DNA of 64,000 bases from Bradyrhizobium sp. in8p8 (GTDB lineage Bacteria; Pseudomonadota; Alphaproteobacteria; Rhizobiales; Xanthobacteraceae): contig NZ_AUGD01000020.1 in assembly GCF_000426845.1 (NCBI RefSeq), positions 25,352-89,351 of the forward strand. Direction: 5' to 3'. Positions 14,861-24,192 of the stretch are shown here, piece after piece; the first letter of the stretch is position 1; each line of letters starts with the position of its first letter. Below the pieces are notes generated by a model. The model saw only the letters and a program-made list of their open reading frames with translations. It was not told where the DNA came from and ran no database searches. The position numbers and the translations under genes are program-made.

Positions 14861-16195
14861 CTACTTGCCGCCCCGCTCCTTGCGCAGCTTGGCCCAGTAA
14901 TCGAGCCGCTTCCGGATCTCCCGCTCGAAGCCGCGTTCGGGCGGGTCGTAGAAGGTCTGGCGGCCCAGGGATTCCGGGAAGTAGTCCTGGCCGGAGAAGG
15001 CATCCGGCGTGTCGTGGTCGTATTCGTACGCTGCGCCGTAGCCTTCCGACTTCATCAGCTTGGTCGGAGAATTGAGGATGTGCTTGGGCGGCAGGAGCGA
15101 GCCCGCCTGCTTGGCGACCTGCATTGCCGTGCCGAAGGCAGTGTAGACGGCGTTCGATTTCGGAGCGGTGGCGAGATAGACCACAGCCTGGGCGATCGCG
15201 AGTTCGCCTTCGGGATGGCCGAGGAAGTCGAAAGCGTCCTTGGCCGCGTTCGCAACGACGAGCGCCTGCGGATCGGCGAGACCGATGTCCTCGACTGCCA
15301 TGCGCACGACGCGGCGGGCCAGGAACAGCGGGTCCTCGCCGGCGTCCAACATGCGCGCGAGATAATACAGCGCCGCATCGGGATCTGAGCCGCGTACCGA
15401 TTTATGCAGCGCGGAGATCAGGTTGTAGTGGCCATCGGCCGACTTGTCGTAGATCGGCGCGCGGCGCTGCAAGATCTCCTGCAGTTGCGCGGCATTGAAG
15501 ATCTCGGCCGCCCGCGCCGACCGCCAGACCTCTTCGGCGAGCGTCAGCGAGGCGCGCCCGTCACCGTCGGCCATCCGCACCAGCACCGCGCGTGCCTCGG
15601 GGTCGAGCGGCAGCTTCTTGCCCTCCACAGCCTCGGCATGCGCGAACAGCTTTTCGATCGCGGCGGCATCGAGAGAGCGAAACACCAGCACACGGGCGCG
15701 GGACAGGAGCGCCGCGTTGAGCTCGAAGGATGGGTTCTCGGTGGTGGCGCCGACCATGACGACGGTGCCATCTTCCATCACGGGCAGAAAGGAATCCTGC
15801 TGGGCGCGATTGAAACGATGCACCTCGTCGACGAAGAGCAGCGTGCCCTTGCCCATCTCGCGGCGGGCGCGCGCAGCATCGAAGGCCTTCTTCAAATCGG
15901 CGACGCCGGAGAACACCGCCGAAATCTGCTCGAAATGCAGATCCGTCGCGTCCGCCAGCAGCCGCGCCACCGTGGTCTTGCCGGTGCCCGGCGGGCCCCA
16001 GAAGATCAGCGAACCGAGCGAGCGCGTCTCCAGCATGCGCGTCAGGGCACCATCGGGCCCGAGGATATGATCCTGACCGACGACCTCCGACAACACGCGT
16101 GGACGCAACCGATCCGGCAGCGGATGCGGAGCGTCGCGGTCGAGCCCCGCAGCACCGAACAGGGTGGGCGCGTCCTGTGGTCGCCTCGGACTCAT
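14861..16195 (-). CDS. rarA: replication-associated recombination protein A (RarA/MgsA)
   Basis: 444 residues. AAA+ clamp-loader-like ATPase: Walker A GPPGTGKTTVARLLA, Walker B LLFVDEVHRFNRAQQD, sensor 1 GATTENPSFELNAALLSRARV. The RarA-specific C-terminal tetramerisation part contains SALHKSVRGSDPDAALYYLARML and ends with the helical YDHDTPDAFSGQDYFPE region. It acts at stalled replication forks with SSB and RecA-pathway proteins. The start overlaps the stop of the DegP gene by 4 bp (ATGA), so the two are co-translated. Confidence 0.95.
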   Translation of the reverse strand: MSPRRPQDAPTLFGAAGLDRDAPHPLPDRLRPRVLSEVVGQDHILGPDGALTRMLETRSLGSLIFWGPPGTGKTTVARLLADATDLHFEQISAVFSGVADLKKAFDAARARREMGKGTLLFVDEVHRFNRAQQDSFLPVMEDGTVVMVGATTENPSFELNAALLSRARVLVFRSLDAAAIEKLFAHAEAVEGKKLPLDPEARAVLVRMADGDGRASLTLAEEVWRSARAAEIFNAAQLQEILQRRAPIYDKSADGHYNLISALHKSVRGSDPDAALYYLARMLDAGEDPLFLARRVVRMAVEDIGLADPQALVVANAAKDAFDFLGHPEGELAIAQAVVYLATAPKSNAVYTAFGTAMQVAKQAGSLLPPKHILNSPTKLMKSEGYGAAYEYDHDTPDAFSGQDYFPESLGRQTFYDPPERGFEREIRKRLDYWAKLRKERGGK

Positions 16196-17598
16196 CCGCC
16201 CAGCGTGACGTTGATCTGCTGGCCGCCGCGCACAAGCGTGATACGCCAGATGCGCGGTCGCTCGCCTGCCGCCTTTTCGAGGTCCGCGGTCTTGCTGATC
16301 TTCTGATTGTTGACTGCAAGGATGACGTCGCCCTTCTGGAAGCCGACGCTCGCGGCCGCAGTATCGCCACCGATATCGGTGATCACGACGCCCTCGGTAT
16401 CGGCGTCAAGACGCAGTTCGTCGGCCACCGCGGGCGTGATGGTCGAGACCTTCGCGCCCTGGAATGGCGAACGCGCGGTGATGACGAGTTCGTTGCGCCC
16501 CGTATCGGGTGCGGTCTCCAACGCCACCGTGAGCCTGACCGGCTTGCTGCCGCGCTGCACGTCGATCTGCGCGGTGCCGCCGAGCGGACGGGTTGCGAAG
16601 CGGTAGTCGAAAGCGTTGGGATCATCCACGGTCTGGCCATCGATCCCGATGATGAGGTCGGAGGATTTCAGACCGGCCCTCGCTGCGGGCCCAGTCGGTA
16701 CCACGCTTGCGACCAGCGCACCGGTCGGCGAGCGCAGGCCGAGGCTTTCCGCAATCTCGGGCGTCACCGCCTGCAATTTTGCCCCAAGCCACGGCCGCTT
16801 CACCGCCTTGCCGCCGCTCTTGGCGGAGGCGACGACGACGCGCACCATGTTGGCGGGAATCGCAAAGCCGATCCCTTGCGAGCCGCCGGAGCGCGAATAG
16901 ATCGCGGTGTTGATGCCCGCGAGCCTGCCGCTCATGTCGACCAGCGCGCCGCCGGAATTGCCGGGATTGATCGGCGCATCGGTCTGGATGAAGAATTGGT
17001 AGTCGGTGATGCCGACCTGCGTGCGTGCGAGCGCCGAGATGATGCCGTGGGTCACGGTCTGGCCGACGCCGAAGGGATTGCCGATCGCGAGCACGACGTC
17101 GCCGACCAAGAGTTCGTCGGAATTGGTGAAATCGAGGGTCGGGAATTTCTCCTTGGTGTCCTTCAGGCGGAGCACGGCAAGATCGGTTCGGGAATCCTTC
17201 AGCAGGATCTCGGCCTCGAACTCGCGCCTGTCCGACAGCGACACCTTCACCTGATCCGCGCCCTCAATGACGTGCACGTTGGTGACAACGAGGCCGGAGG
17301 CATCGACGATGACGCCGGAGCCGAGCGAGCGCTGCATCTGCTCGGGCTGCTGGCCCGGCACGCCGAAGAAGCGGCGAAAGATCGGATCGTCGAGCAGCGG
17401 ATTGCGGTTCTGCACCACCTTGGCGGCGTAGACGTTGACGACCGCCGGCTGCACCCGCTGCACGATCGGCGCATAGGACAGCCGCAGCTCGACCGGCGAC
17501 GCCGGGACCCGACGGTCCTGCGCGGCAGCCGGATTGAAATGGGCCGAAAAGACTATGCACGATGCCGTAACGACGGCGCTCCAGGTCGATCGAAACAT
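16192..17598 (-). CDS. degP: Do-family periplasmic serine protease (DegP/DegQ)
   Basis: 468 residues from the ATG at 17598 (MFRSTWSAVVTAS), with GAGGTAGGA just upstream and a signal peptide ending AAAQ. The open frame continues to 19527, but that portion is the complement of the porin gene. The catalytic triad is His in VVTNVHVIEGA, Asp in SRTDLAVLRL and Ser in NPGNSGGALVD. Two PDZ domains follow (about 265-360 and 375-468; the second is less typical). It degrades or refolds misfolded envelope proteins. Its place upstream of rarA matches other Rhizobiales. Confidence 0.94.
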   Translation of the reverse strand: MFRSTWSAVVTASCIVFSAHFNPAAAQDRRVPASPVELRLSYAPIVQRVQPAVVNVYAAKVVQNRNPLLDDPIFRRFFGVPGQQPEQMQRSLGSGVIVDASGLVVTNVHVIEGADQVKVSLSDRREFEAEILLKDSRTDLAVLRLKDTKEKFPTLDFTNSDELLVGDVVLAIGNPFGVGQTVTHGIISALARTQVGITDYQFFIQTDAPINPGNSGGALVDMSGRLAGINTAIYSRSGGSQGIGFAIPANMVRVVVASAKSGGKAVKRPWLGAKLQAVTPEIAESLGLRSPTGALVASVVPTGPAARAGLKSSDLIIGIDGQTVDDPNAFDYRFATRPLGGTAQIDVQRGSKPVRLTVALETAPDTGRNELVITARSPFQGAKVSTITPAVADELRLDADTEGVVITDIGGDTAAASVGFQKGDVILAVNNQKISKTADLEKAAGERPRIWRITLVRGGQQINVTLGG

Positions 17599-17910
17599 TC
17601 CTACCTCTTGGAAAAGACGCCGGAATATAGGCGCGTTCGTCCCGCAATAGAAGGGCGCCGGAGGGCAATATTCGGCCCGTGCCCGCTGTACCCGGCATGC
17701 AAGCGCAGCGTGCGATTCGGCAATTTGCCTGAGCGATCGATTGGCATGATGCGTGTCATCCAGCATTGTGGAGTGACGCAGGATTCGGTTGCGGCGAATT
17801 GGCATCAGTGGGAACCGCACAACCGGACGCAGCGTCGCGGGGCAGTCATCGATCCCACCTAGGCTCTCCGTTCGCGACTTGGAAAGTTCGTCAAACGATG
17901 GGAGGCGTAC

Positions 17911-19524
17911 GTGAGCAGAACAAGAATTGCGGCCACGGCAATTGGTCTCGCCGGCGCGCTGGCGGCCTCGCAGGCCCAGGCCCAATCGGCAAGCAGCAGC
18001 GAGCAGGAGATCGCGCTCCTGAAGCAGCAGTTGAAGTTGCTCGAGCAGAAGCTCGACAGGCTTCAGAGCCAAACCGCGGCGAATACGGCGGCCACGGCAA
18101 GAGCCAAAGCCGAAGCCAAGGCCGAGGCGAAAGCCGAGGCGCGGTCGGAGGCGAAGGCGGCCGTGGCCAACGCGAACGCGGCGATCCCGGTCAAAGGGCC
18201 GGCACCTGCATCCGGTGTCGTCGTGACGATGCCGAACAACCGGCCGACCATCTGCACCGCCGATGGAGCAAACTGCGTCGGCATCACCAGCCGCCTGCAC
18301 TGGGATGTCGGCGGCTACGACTATCGCCCCAATACGGCGGCGACTGTGCCGCAGAAGCTCGATAGCGGCCAAAACGTCCGCCGCGCACGCATCGGTGTCA
18401 CCGGCAAGTTCTTCCACGACTGGAACTTCGCGCTGATCTACGATTTCGGCGGCTCGTCGGACGGATTTGGCGGCGCCGCACCGGGATCGCTTCCGGGCGG
18501 TGGCCTCTCCGGCGTAGAGAACGCCTATCTCAGCTATACCGGCCTGAAGCCGTTCGGCGGCAAGATGGCGATCGAGGCCGGCATCATGGATCTGCCATAC
18601 ACTCTCGACGAGGCCACGAGCTCGAACGACATCATGTTCATGGAGCGCGCCTCGCCAGGCGTGATCGCGACCAACATCGGCGCCGGCGACTTCCGCTCCG
18701 CAGCCGGTGCGCGCTGGTTCAACGACCAGCTCTGGATCGGCGGCTATGTCACGGGCCCCACGACGGGCGCGATCCATTCCGCTTCGAGCGTCTCGCCGCC
18801 GGGCACGAGCGAGCAATATGGCGCCGTGGCACGAGTCGCTGGCAATCCCATCAGCGCCAAGGACTACTCGGTGCATATCGGCGCCAATGCGCAATGGCTG
18901 ATCCAGCCGCCGCGCAATCTGATCGCCAACACGCAGACTGTCACGCTGAGCGATCGTCCGGAATTGCGCCTCGACCCGACACCGCTGATCTCCACCGGCG
19001 CCATCGCCAACGTCTCGGGTGCGCAGGTCTACAGCGTCGAAGCCGCGGCGACCTACGGTCCGTTCATCGTCCAGGGCGAGTACTTCTGGTACAACGTCGA
19101 TCGCACGGCCAACACCAGCGTGCCGCTGGCTGGCGCACCAAGCCTGAAATTCCAGGGCGGCTATGCGCAGGCTGGCTACGTGCTGACGGGCGAAGGCCGG
19201 ACCTACAATGCGGCGAACGCCGCCTATCACGGTGTCAAACCGGCACATCCGTTCTCGCTCGATGGCGGCGGCTGGGGTGCGTGGGAGATCGCAGGACGCT
19301 TCTCGACGATCGACCTCAACGATCAGCTTGCAACGGCTACCGGCGTTGCCGGCGGACGTCAGACCGTCTACACGCTGGCGCTCAACTGGTACGTCAACGG
19401 CAACGTCCGCTTCATGCTGGACTATCTGCACGGCACGGTATCGCGACAGGCTTCGCCCGTATCGACCGCCGATGTCGGCTCGAAGTTCGACGCGGTCGCG
19501 ATGCGCACCCAGTTCGCGTTCTGA
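17911..19524 (+). CDS. OprO/OprP-type (phosphate-selective) outer-membrane porin
   Basis: 537 residues with a GTG start, supported by GGGAGG eight bases upstream. The signal peptide ends at AQAQ. A coiled-coil stretch (SSSEQEIALLKQQLKLLEQKLDRLQSQ) and an Ala/Lys/Glu repeat (AKAEAKAEAKAEARSEAKA) precede the barrel. The barrel starts near HWDVGGYDYRPN and has the OprP-like landmarks VRRARIGVTGKFFHDWNFALIYDF, ENAYLSYTG and GIMDLPYTLDEATSSND, ending with Phe (TQFAF) as outer-membrane barrels do. The substrate may be phosphate or pyrophosphate, but selectivity is not shown. Confidence 0.85.
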   Translation: MSRTRIAATAIGLAGALAASQAQAQSASSSEQEIALLKQQLKLLEQKLDRLQSQTAANTAATARAKAEAKAEAKAEARSEAKAAVANANAAIPVKGPAPASGVVVTMPNNRPTICTADGANCVGITSRLHWDVGGYDYRPNTAATVPQKLDSGQNVRRARIGVTGKFFHDWNFALIYDFGGSSDGFGGAAPGSLPGGGLSGVENAYLSYTGLKPFGGKMAIEAGIMDLPYTLDEATSSNDIMFMERASPGVIATNIGAGDFRSAAGARWFNDQLWIGGYVTGPTTGAIHSASSVSPPGTSEQYGAVARVAGNPISAKDYSVHIGANAQWLIQPPRNLIANTQTVTLSDRPELRLDPTPLISTGAIANVSGAQVYSVEAAATYGPFIVQGEYFWYNVDRTANTSVPLAGAPSLKFQGGYAQAGYVLTGEGRTYNAANAAYHGVKPAHPFSLDGGGWGAWEIAGRFSTIDLNDQLATATGVAGGRQTVYTLALNWYVNGNVRFMLDYLHGTVSRQASPVSTADVGSKFDAVAMRTQFAF

Positions 19525-19536
19525 CACAGCCGGCTT

Positions 19537-19566
19537 TTCCGGGAGCGGTGCGATCCGCTCCCGGAA
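19537..19566. terminator. strong hairpin between convergent genes
   Basis: A perfect 12-bp stem, TTCCGGGAGCGG (19537-19548) with CCGCTCCCGGAA (19555-19566), has a 6-base loop. It lies 13 bases after the porin stop and 4 bases from the stop of the HxlR gene. There is no long T-run on either side, so termination may be imperfect or may need Rho. Confidence 0.55.
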
Positions 19567-19569
19567 GCT

Positions 19570-19947
19570 CTACGCCGCGCGCCGCGGCTTCTTCACGACC
19601 ACCGGCGGCGACGCGCAGGACAGCCGCTCCTGGTGGCTCTCGCCCCAGGCCTTCAGGATGTCGATGACCGGCTTGAGGCTCTCGCCGAGTTCGGAGAGGC
19701 AATACTCCACGCGCGGCGGCACCTCGGCATAGACTTTGCGGATGACGAGCTTGTCCTCCTCCAGCGCGCGCAGCTGCTTCGTGAGCATGCGCTGGGTGAT
19801 GCCGGGCATCCGGCGGCGCAATTCGCCGAACCGCTGCGTGCCGCTCTGGAGGTGGTAGAGGATCACGCCTTTCCACTTGCCGTCGATAAGGTCCAGCGTC
19901 GCCTCGACCGAACAACCCGGACGACGGGCAAAATCGCGCCGTTTCAT
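19570..19947 (-). CDS. HxlR-family winged-helix regulator
   Basis: 125 residues from MKRRDFARRPGCSVEATL (start 19947; an upstream ATG at 19971 is less likely). The HxlR fold is clear: CSVEATLDLIDGKWKGVILYHL, then RFGELRRRMPGITQRMLTKQLRALEEDKLV, and VPPRVEYCLSELGESLKPVIDIL. The conserved Cys near the N-terminus is the residue used for aldehyde or quinone sensing in several relatives. Transcribed away from the quinone oxidoreductase gene at 20069, it is a good candidate for its repressor. Confidence 0.9.
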   Translation of the reverse strand: MKRRDFARRPGCSVEATLDLIDGKWKGVILYHLQSGTQRFGELRRRMPGITQRMLTKQLRALEEDKLVIRKVYAEVPPRVEYCLSELGESLKPVIDILKAWGESHQERLSCASPPVVVKKPRRAA

Positions 19948-20068
19948 TCGTGTTTTCCCAATAGTATCCAAACAGGGACTATATCCCCAAATTTACAGTA
20001 CTTGCCAATTGGAGGCCAGGGCGACAGTTAGAGCGGCAGGCGAACACGCCATCTGATGGAGACAAGCC

Positions 20069-21082
20069 ATGAAAGCCGTCGGCTACAAGAAATCGCTTCC
20101 TATCGAGGAAGCAGAGTCCCTGATCGATTTCGAGACCGCAAAGCCCGAACCCAAGGGGCGCGACATCCGCGTCGCCGTGAAGGCGATCTCGGCCAATCCG
20201 GTCGACTACAAGGTCCGCAAGCGCGCTGCCCCGTCCGAAGGCGAGACCAAGATTTTGGGCTATGACGCCGCCGGCGTGGTCGACGCTATCGGTCCTGACG
20301 TCACGCTGTTCAAGCCGGGCGACGAGGTGTTCTATGCCGGCTCGATCCTGCGCCAGGGCACCAATGCCGAATTCCACCTGGTCGACGAGCGCATCGTCGG
20401 CAACAAGCCAAAGAGCCTGTCGTTCGCGCAGGCCGCCGCGCTTCCCCTCACCTCCATCACGGCCTGGGAATTGCTATTCGACCGTCTCGGCGCGGTACCG
20501 GGCAAGAGCGTCGATCCGCGCACCCTGTTGATCACGGGAGGCGCCGGCGGCGTCGGCTCGATCCTGATCCAGCTCGCCCGCCGCCTCACCGGTCTGACGG
20601 TGCTTGCCACGGCGACGCGGCCGGATTCGCAAAAGTGGTGTCTCGATCTTGGTGCACATGCAGTGGTCGACCACGGCAAGCCGATGAAGGAGCAGATCGA
20701 GGCCTTGAAGCTGCCGCCGGTCGCGCTGGTGGCAAGCCTCACCTTCACCGACCAGCACTACAAGGCGATCGCGGAGTTCATGGCGCCGCAGGGCAAGTTC
20801 GGCCTCATTGACGATCCCCCGGAGTTCACCATGAGCACTTTCAAGGGCAAGGCGATCTCGGTGCACTGGGAATCAATGTTCACGCGTTCATCGTTCCAGA
20901 CGCCGGACATGATCGCCCAGCATCATCTGCTCAATGACGTCTCCGACCTCATCGACAAGGGCGTGCTGCGCACCACGCTCGACCAGACCTTTGGCACGAT
21001 CAACGCCGCCAACCTCAAGCGCGCGCATGCGCTGCTGGAGAGTGGCAAGTCGCGCGGCAAGATCGTGCTGGAGGGGTGGTAG
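20069..21082 (+). CDS. zinc-free quinone oxidoreductase (MDR family)
   Basis: 337 residues, start supported by GGAGAC. Medium-chain dehydrogenase/reductase of the QOR/zinc-lacking group: GroES-like domain (KAISANPVDYKVRKR, GYDAAGVVDAIGPDV), then a Rossmann domain with ITGGAGGVGSILIQLARRLTG. The zinc ligands of true alcohol dehydrogenases are absent. It should use NADPH to reduce quinones or reactive enones. The divergent HxlR gene, 121 bp away, suggests induction by electrophiles or quinones, as for yodB/azoR-type systems. Confidence 0.9.
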   Translation: MKAVGYKKSLPIEEAESLIDFETAKPEPKGRDIRVAVKAISANPVDYKVRKRAAPSEGETKILGYDAAGVVDAIGPDVTLFKPGDEVFYAGSILRQGTNAEFHLVDERIVGNKPKSLSFAQAAALPLTSITAWELLFDRLGAVPGKSVDPRTLLITGGAGGVGSILIQLARRLTGLTVLATATRPDSQKWCLDLGAHAVVDHGKPMKEQIEALKLPPVALVASLTFTDQHYKAIAEFMAPQGKFGLIDDPPEFTMSTFKGKAISVHWESMFTRSSFQTPDMIAQHHLLNDVSDLIDKGVLRTTLDQTFGTINAANLKRAHALLESGKSRGKIVLEGW

Positions 21083-21110
21083 GCGAACTTCGTAGGGCAA
21101 ACAAGTCAGT

Positions 21111-21136
21111 GGTGGGCAAGCTTCGCTCTGCCCACC
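21111..21136. terminator. hairpin between convergent genes (GGTGGGCA repeat)
   Basis: GGTGGGCA (21111-21118) pairs with TGCCCACC (21129-21136) over a 10-base loop AGCTTCGCTC. It ends against the stop codon of the ClC gene. The sequence belongs to the 'GTGGGCAAAGCGAAGC' repeats common in Bradyrhizobium intergenic DNA and may also stop transcription from either side. Confidence 0.55.
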
Positions 21137-22450
21137 CTACTGCATCTTTTCCTGCGGACGCGTCGCCCGTTCGATGAATCCCTTGGCGAGCGCGTGATAG
21201 ATGCCCTCCTCGCAGATCATCCGCGAAGTCGCGTGCGCGATCAGCGCCGCCGCCATCAACGGCACGACCATGCCGTGATTGTCGGTCATCTCCGTCACAA
21301 TCACGAAGGCGGTAATCGGCGCCTGCACCACGCCCGCGAAATACGAGACCATGCCGAGCAGCATGATCGCGCCGAGCGGCGCATCGTGGAAGAACGAGGC
21401 GATGTTGCTGCCAATGCCGGCACCGACGGCGAGCGACGGCGAGAAAATGCCGCCCGGTATGCCGCTGATCGCAGCAAAGGTGGTGGCAAGAAACTTGAGG
21501 GCGCAGAAATCCTGCGGCAGCGGCGAGCTGTGCTCCAGCGCCGCCTTCACCTGCTCGTAACCGGTGCCATAGATGGTATCGCCGGATACCAGGCCGCAGA
21601 TCGCGACGACGAGACCGCAGGCGAATGCAAACCACAGCGGATGGCTCTTGATCGCGCGTCCGAGCGGATTATTGAAGCCGCGCGCCATCGCGATGACGAT
21701 GCGGCTGAACAGGCCGCCCGCGAGGCCGCCGGCCACCCCGCAAAGTGGAACGGCGAGCCAGTCCGCTCCACGCGCCAGCGTCGTCGCGCTGCTGCCAAAA
21801 TAGGCGTAATTGCCGGCGAGCGCGAGCGAGGTGAGGCCGGCCGCGATGACGGCCGCAATGATGAGGCTGGACGTGCGGGTTTCAAAAGCGCGGCTCATCT
21901 CCTCGATGCCGAAGACGATGCCAGCCAGCGGCGTGTTGAACGCCGCGGCCAAGCCGGCCGCGGCACCAGCCAGGATCAATCCGGGCTGGCGGCGCGGCGA
22001 GACGCGGCCGAGCGCGAACATGATGGAAGCACCGACCTGCACCGTCGGCCCCTCCCGCCCAACGGAGCCGCCACACAACAGACCGAACAGAGTGAGGATC
22101 ACCTTTCCGATCGCAACCCGGATCGAGACCAGGCTCTCTCGCGCGCCCTGATCGGTCAGGTGCCGCGCCGCAATTGCCTGCGGAATTCCGCTGCCCTGCG
22201 CGTTCGGGAATAGACGGATGGTCAGATAGGCCGACAGCACGAAGCCGAGCGGCGTCACCGCCAGCACGGCATAGCGCGATTTCGCGAGCAGCAACGCAAA
22301 GGCGTGCTGGGCGAGGTCGGCAACTTGCGCTAGCGCCACCGCAATGGCGCCGACTCCGATCCCACCGAGCAGAAAGATCGCCTGCCGCCGCCACCGCGCG
22401 GATGTCAGGCTGAACAGACGTCTATGGCGGGTCGATAGGGGCCAGAACAT
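21137..22450 (-). CDS. ClC-family chloride transporter
   Basis: 437 residues with 10-12 hydrophobic segments. The three ClC selectivity motifs are in order: GSGIPQ, GREGPTVQVGA and GIPGGIFSPSLAVGAGIG. The gating Glu in GREGP is kept, as is a Glu in FGIEEMSRAF at the place of the proton-pathway glutamate of the E. coli exchanger, so a Cl-/H+ antiporter is more likely than a channel. No CBS domains follow. Acid resistance or pH/anion homeostasis is the usual role. Confidence 0.92.
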   Translation of the reverse strand: MFWPLSTRHRRLFSLTSARWRRQAIFLLGGIGVGAIAVALAQVADLAQHAFALLLAKSRYAVLAVTPLGFVLSAYLTIRLFPNAQGSGIPQAIAARHLTDQGARESLVSIRVAIGKVILTLFGLLCGGSVGREGPTVQVGASIMFALGRVSPRRQPGLILAGAAAGLAAAFNTPLAGIVFGIEEMSRAFETRTSSLIIAAVIAAGLTSLALAGNYAYFGSSATTLARGADWLAVPLCGVAGGLAGGLFSRIVIAMARGFNNPLGRAIKSHPLWFAFACGLVVAICGLVSGDTIYGTGYEQVKAALEHSSPLPQDFCALKFLATTFAAISGIPGGIFSPSLAVGAGIGSNIASFFHDAPLGAIMLLGMVSYFAGVVQAPITAFVIVTEMTDNHGMVVPLMAAALIAHATSRMICEEGIYHALAKGFIERATRPQEKMQ

Positions 22451-22461
22451 AGAAGTTCATT

Positions 22462-22801
22462 CTAGCCTGCCGGGCGCCAAATTGAAGCACCCAGTAGGCA
22501 GATCAGGTAAGCTGGCACTACACCTTCCACGAATAGCAGTTGCCGCTCGAGCGCCGTCTGCCGAAGCTTCAGTGCATCGGCATATTCTGCCGATGCGTAC
22601 CATTCGCGCGCCCGGGCCATCGAGGGAAACTCGACGATGATGATGGTCTTGGCCGGCGGACCACCCTCCCCCACCTCGGCAGCGTCGCCCTGCGCGAGAT
22701 AGCGGCCGCCATATTGGGCAATGGTCTGCGCCGCGAGCGTGCGGTAGGCCCCATCGTAGCTCTGTCGCGCACCCCGGCCTCGATATCACAGGGGCCGCCA
22801 T
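22462..22801 (-). pseudogene. frameshifted DUF1330-family gene
   Basis: One frame reads YDGAYRTLAAQTIAQYGGRYLA and continues through GGPPAKTIIIVEFPSMARAREWY, the DUF1330 core, to a TAG at 22462. That frame meets a stop (TGA) about 12 codons before YDGAYR and offers no start codon there. The missing start lies in other frames: ATG at 22801 (MAAPV) and then IEAGVRDRA in the third frame. At least one indel has therefore broken the N-terminus. A short product from the internal GTG at 22674 would lack half the domain. It lies 10 bp after the SDR gene, in the same direction. Confidence 0.75.
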
Positions 22802-22811
22802 GCGCATCGTC

Positions 22812-23600
22812 TCAGGCGATCGTGTTGACGATGCCACCCTCGGCGCGCAGCGCTGCACCGTTGGTCGCGGACGCCTCCTTGGATGCGACGTAGACCACCA
22901 TGTTGGCGATTTCCTCGACGCTGGCGAAGCGTTGCAGCAGCGAGCTAGGGCGATGCTGCTTGACGAAATTGGCGGCGGCTTCATCGACCGATTGGCCGTT
23001 CTGCCTGGCGAGATCCTTCACGAACGTCTCGACGCCCTCCGACATGGTCGGGCCAGGCAGCACGGAATTGACGGTGACGCCGGTGCCGCGGGTGAGCTGC
23101 GCCAGTCCGCGCGCGACAGAGAGCTGGGCCGTCTTGGTCATGCCGTAGTGGATCATCTCGACGGGAATGTTGAGCCCGGACTCAGAGGAGATGAAGACGA
23201 CGCGGCCCCAGTTGCGATCGAGCATGCCCTTCATGTACGCGCGCGACAGCCGCACGCCGCTCATGACGTTGACCTCGAAGAAGCGCGTCCAATCCTCATC
23301 GGGGATATCGAAGAAGTCCTTCGGCTCGAAGATGCCGGCATTGTTGATGAGGATGTCGATCTCGGGCACTGCCCTAACGAGCGCCTTGCAGCCTGCCGCA
23401 GTCGAGACGTCGGCGGCGATGCCGCGGGCCTTTGCGCCAGTCCCTTCCAGCTTGCGCACCGCCGCATCGACCTTGTCCTGGCCGCGGCCGTTGATCACGA
23501 TGCTCGCGCCCGAGCCGGCGAGGCCCTTGGCAATGGCGAAGCCGATTCCGGCGGTCGAGCCGGTGACGAGAGCGGTCTTGCCGGATAGGTCGATCTTCAT
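22812..23600 (-). CDS. short-chain dehydrogenase/reductase (SDR)
   Basis: 262 residues. Classical SDR: cofactor motif TGSTAGIGFAIAKGL, structural NNAG, catalytic Ser in VFISSESG and Tyr/Lys in YGMTKTA. The Arg in VINGRGQDK near the second strand hints at NADP(H). The C-terminal part (SVEEIANMVVYVASKEASATNGAALRAEGG) is typical of fatty-acid/3-oxoacyl-type SDRs. The substrate is not known. The broken DUF1330 gene follows directly. Confidence 0.92.
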   Translation of the reverse strand: MKIDLSGKTALVTGSTAGIGFAIAKGLAGSGASIVINGRGQDKVDAAVRKLEGTGAKARGIAADVSTAAGCKALVRAVPEIDILINNAGIFEPKDFFDIPDEDWTRFFEVNVMSGVRLSRAYMKGMLDRNWGRVVFISSESGLNIPVEMIHYGMTKTAQLSVARGLAQLTRGTGVTVNSVLPGPTMSEGVETFVKDLARQNGQSVDEAAANFVKQHRPSSLLQRFASVEEIANMVVYVASKEASATNGAALRAEGGIVNTIA

Positions 23601-23721
23601 ACGATGTCTCCATGATGATGGCGGAGATATCGGGCGCGTTCGATGGAGTGCAATCGGCGCTCACTCACGCGTGAGTGGCGCGGTGCTCGCAAGGTGGTTC
23701 GCCGAATGCGCATCCATGTAC

Positions 23722-23752
23722 AAAAAAGCGGCGCCTGCGAGAGCGCCGCTTT
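23722..23752 (-). terminator. rho-independent terminator after rplQ
   Basis: Read on the minus strand, AAAGCGGCGC, a 10-base loop region and GCGCCGCTTT form the stem, followed directly by further T residues (a run of six in all). It lies 24 bases downstream of the rplQ stop and closes the long ribosomal-protein array. Confidence 0.88.
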
Positions 23753-23775
23753 GTCAGATCGAAATGCCGGCCGGC

Positions 23776-24192
23776 TTACGCCGCCTCGGCTTCCGTCTCC
23801 TGCACCGGGCCGGAATCCTGGCCCTTGGCATCGACGTCGCGGTCGACGAACTCGATCACGGCCATCGCGGCGTTGTCGCCGTAGCGGAAGCCGGCCTTGA
23901 TGATGCGGGTGTAGCCGCCCTGGCGGTCCTTGTAGCGGGGCGCGAGCACGTCGAACAGCTTCTTGACCTGATCCTTGTCGCGCATCTCGGAGATCGCCTG
24001 GCGGCGCATGGACAGGCCGCCCTTCTTGCCGAGGGTGACCAGCTTCTCCACGATCGGACGGAGCTCCTTGGCCTTCGGCAGCGTGGTGACAATCTGCTCG
24101 TGCTTGATCAGCGCGGCCGCCATGTTGGCGAACATCGCGCGCCGATGCTCGGCCGTGCGGTTGAGCTTCCGATGAACCTTGCCGTGACGCAT
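23776..24192 (-). CDS. rplQ: 50S ribosomal protein L17
   Basis: 138 residues. L17 signature at the N-terminus (MRHGKVHRKLNRTAEHRRAM) and the core QIVTTLPKAKELRP. The last 20 residues are an acidic tail (QDSGPVQETEAEAA) beyond the E. coli length of 127, as in other alphaproteobacteria. It sits at the peptide-exit side of the large subunit. It is the last gene of the rpsM-rpsK-rpoA-rplQ unit and is followed by a terminator. Confidence 0.98.
   Translation of the reverse strand: MRHGKVHRKLNRTAEHRRAMFANMAAALIKHEQIVTTLPKAKELRPIVEKLVTLGKKGGLSMRRQAISEMRDKDQVKKLFDVLAPRYKDRQGGYTRIIKAGFRYGDNAAMAVIEFVDRDVDAKGQDSGPVQETEAEAA

Noticed and set aside
17599..19527. Extension of the DegP frame upstream to 19527 (minus)
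   Set aside because: The extra 643 codons are the complement of the porin gene. A clear ribosome site and signal peptide set the DegP start at 17598.
22457..22984. A 175-codon minus frame over the DUF1330 remnant
   Set aside because: Different frame from the conserved DUF1330 words and Ser/Arg/Pro-rich; the conserved frame is the one reported as a pseudogene.
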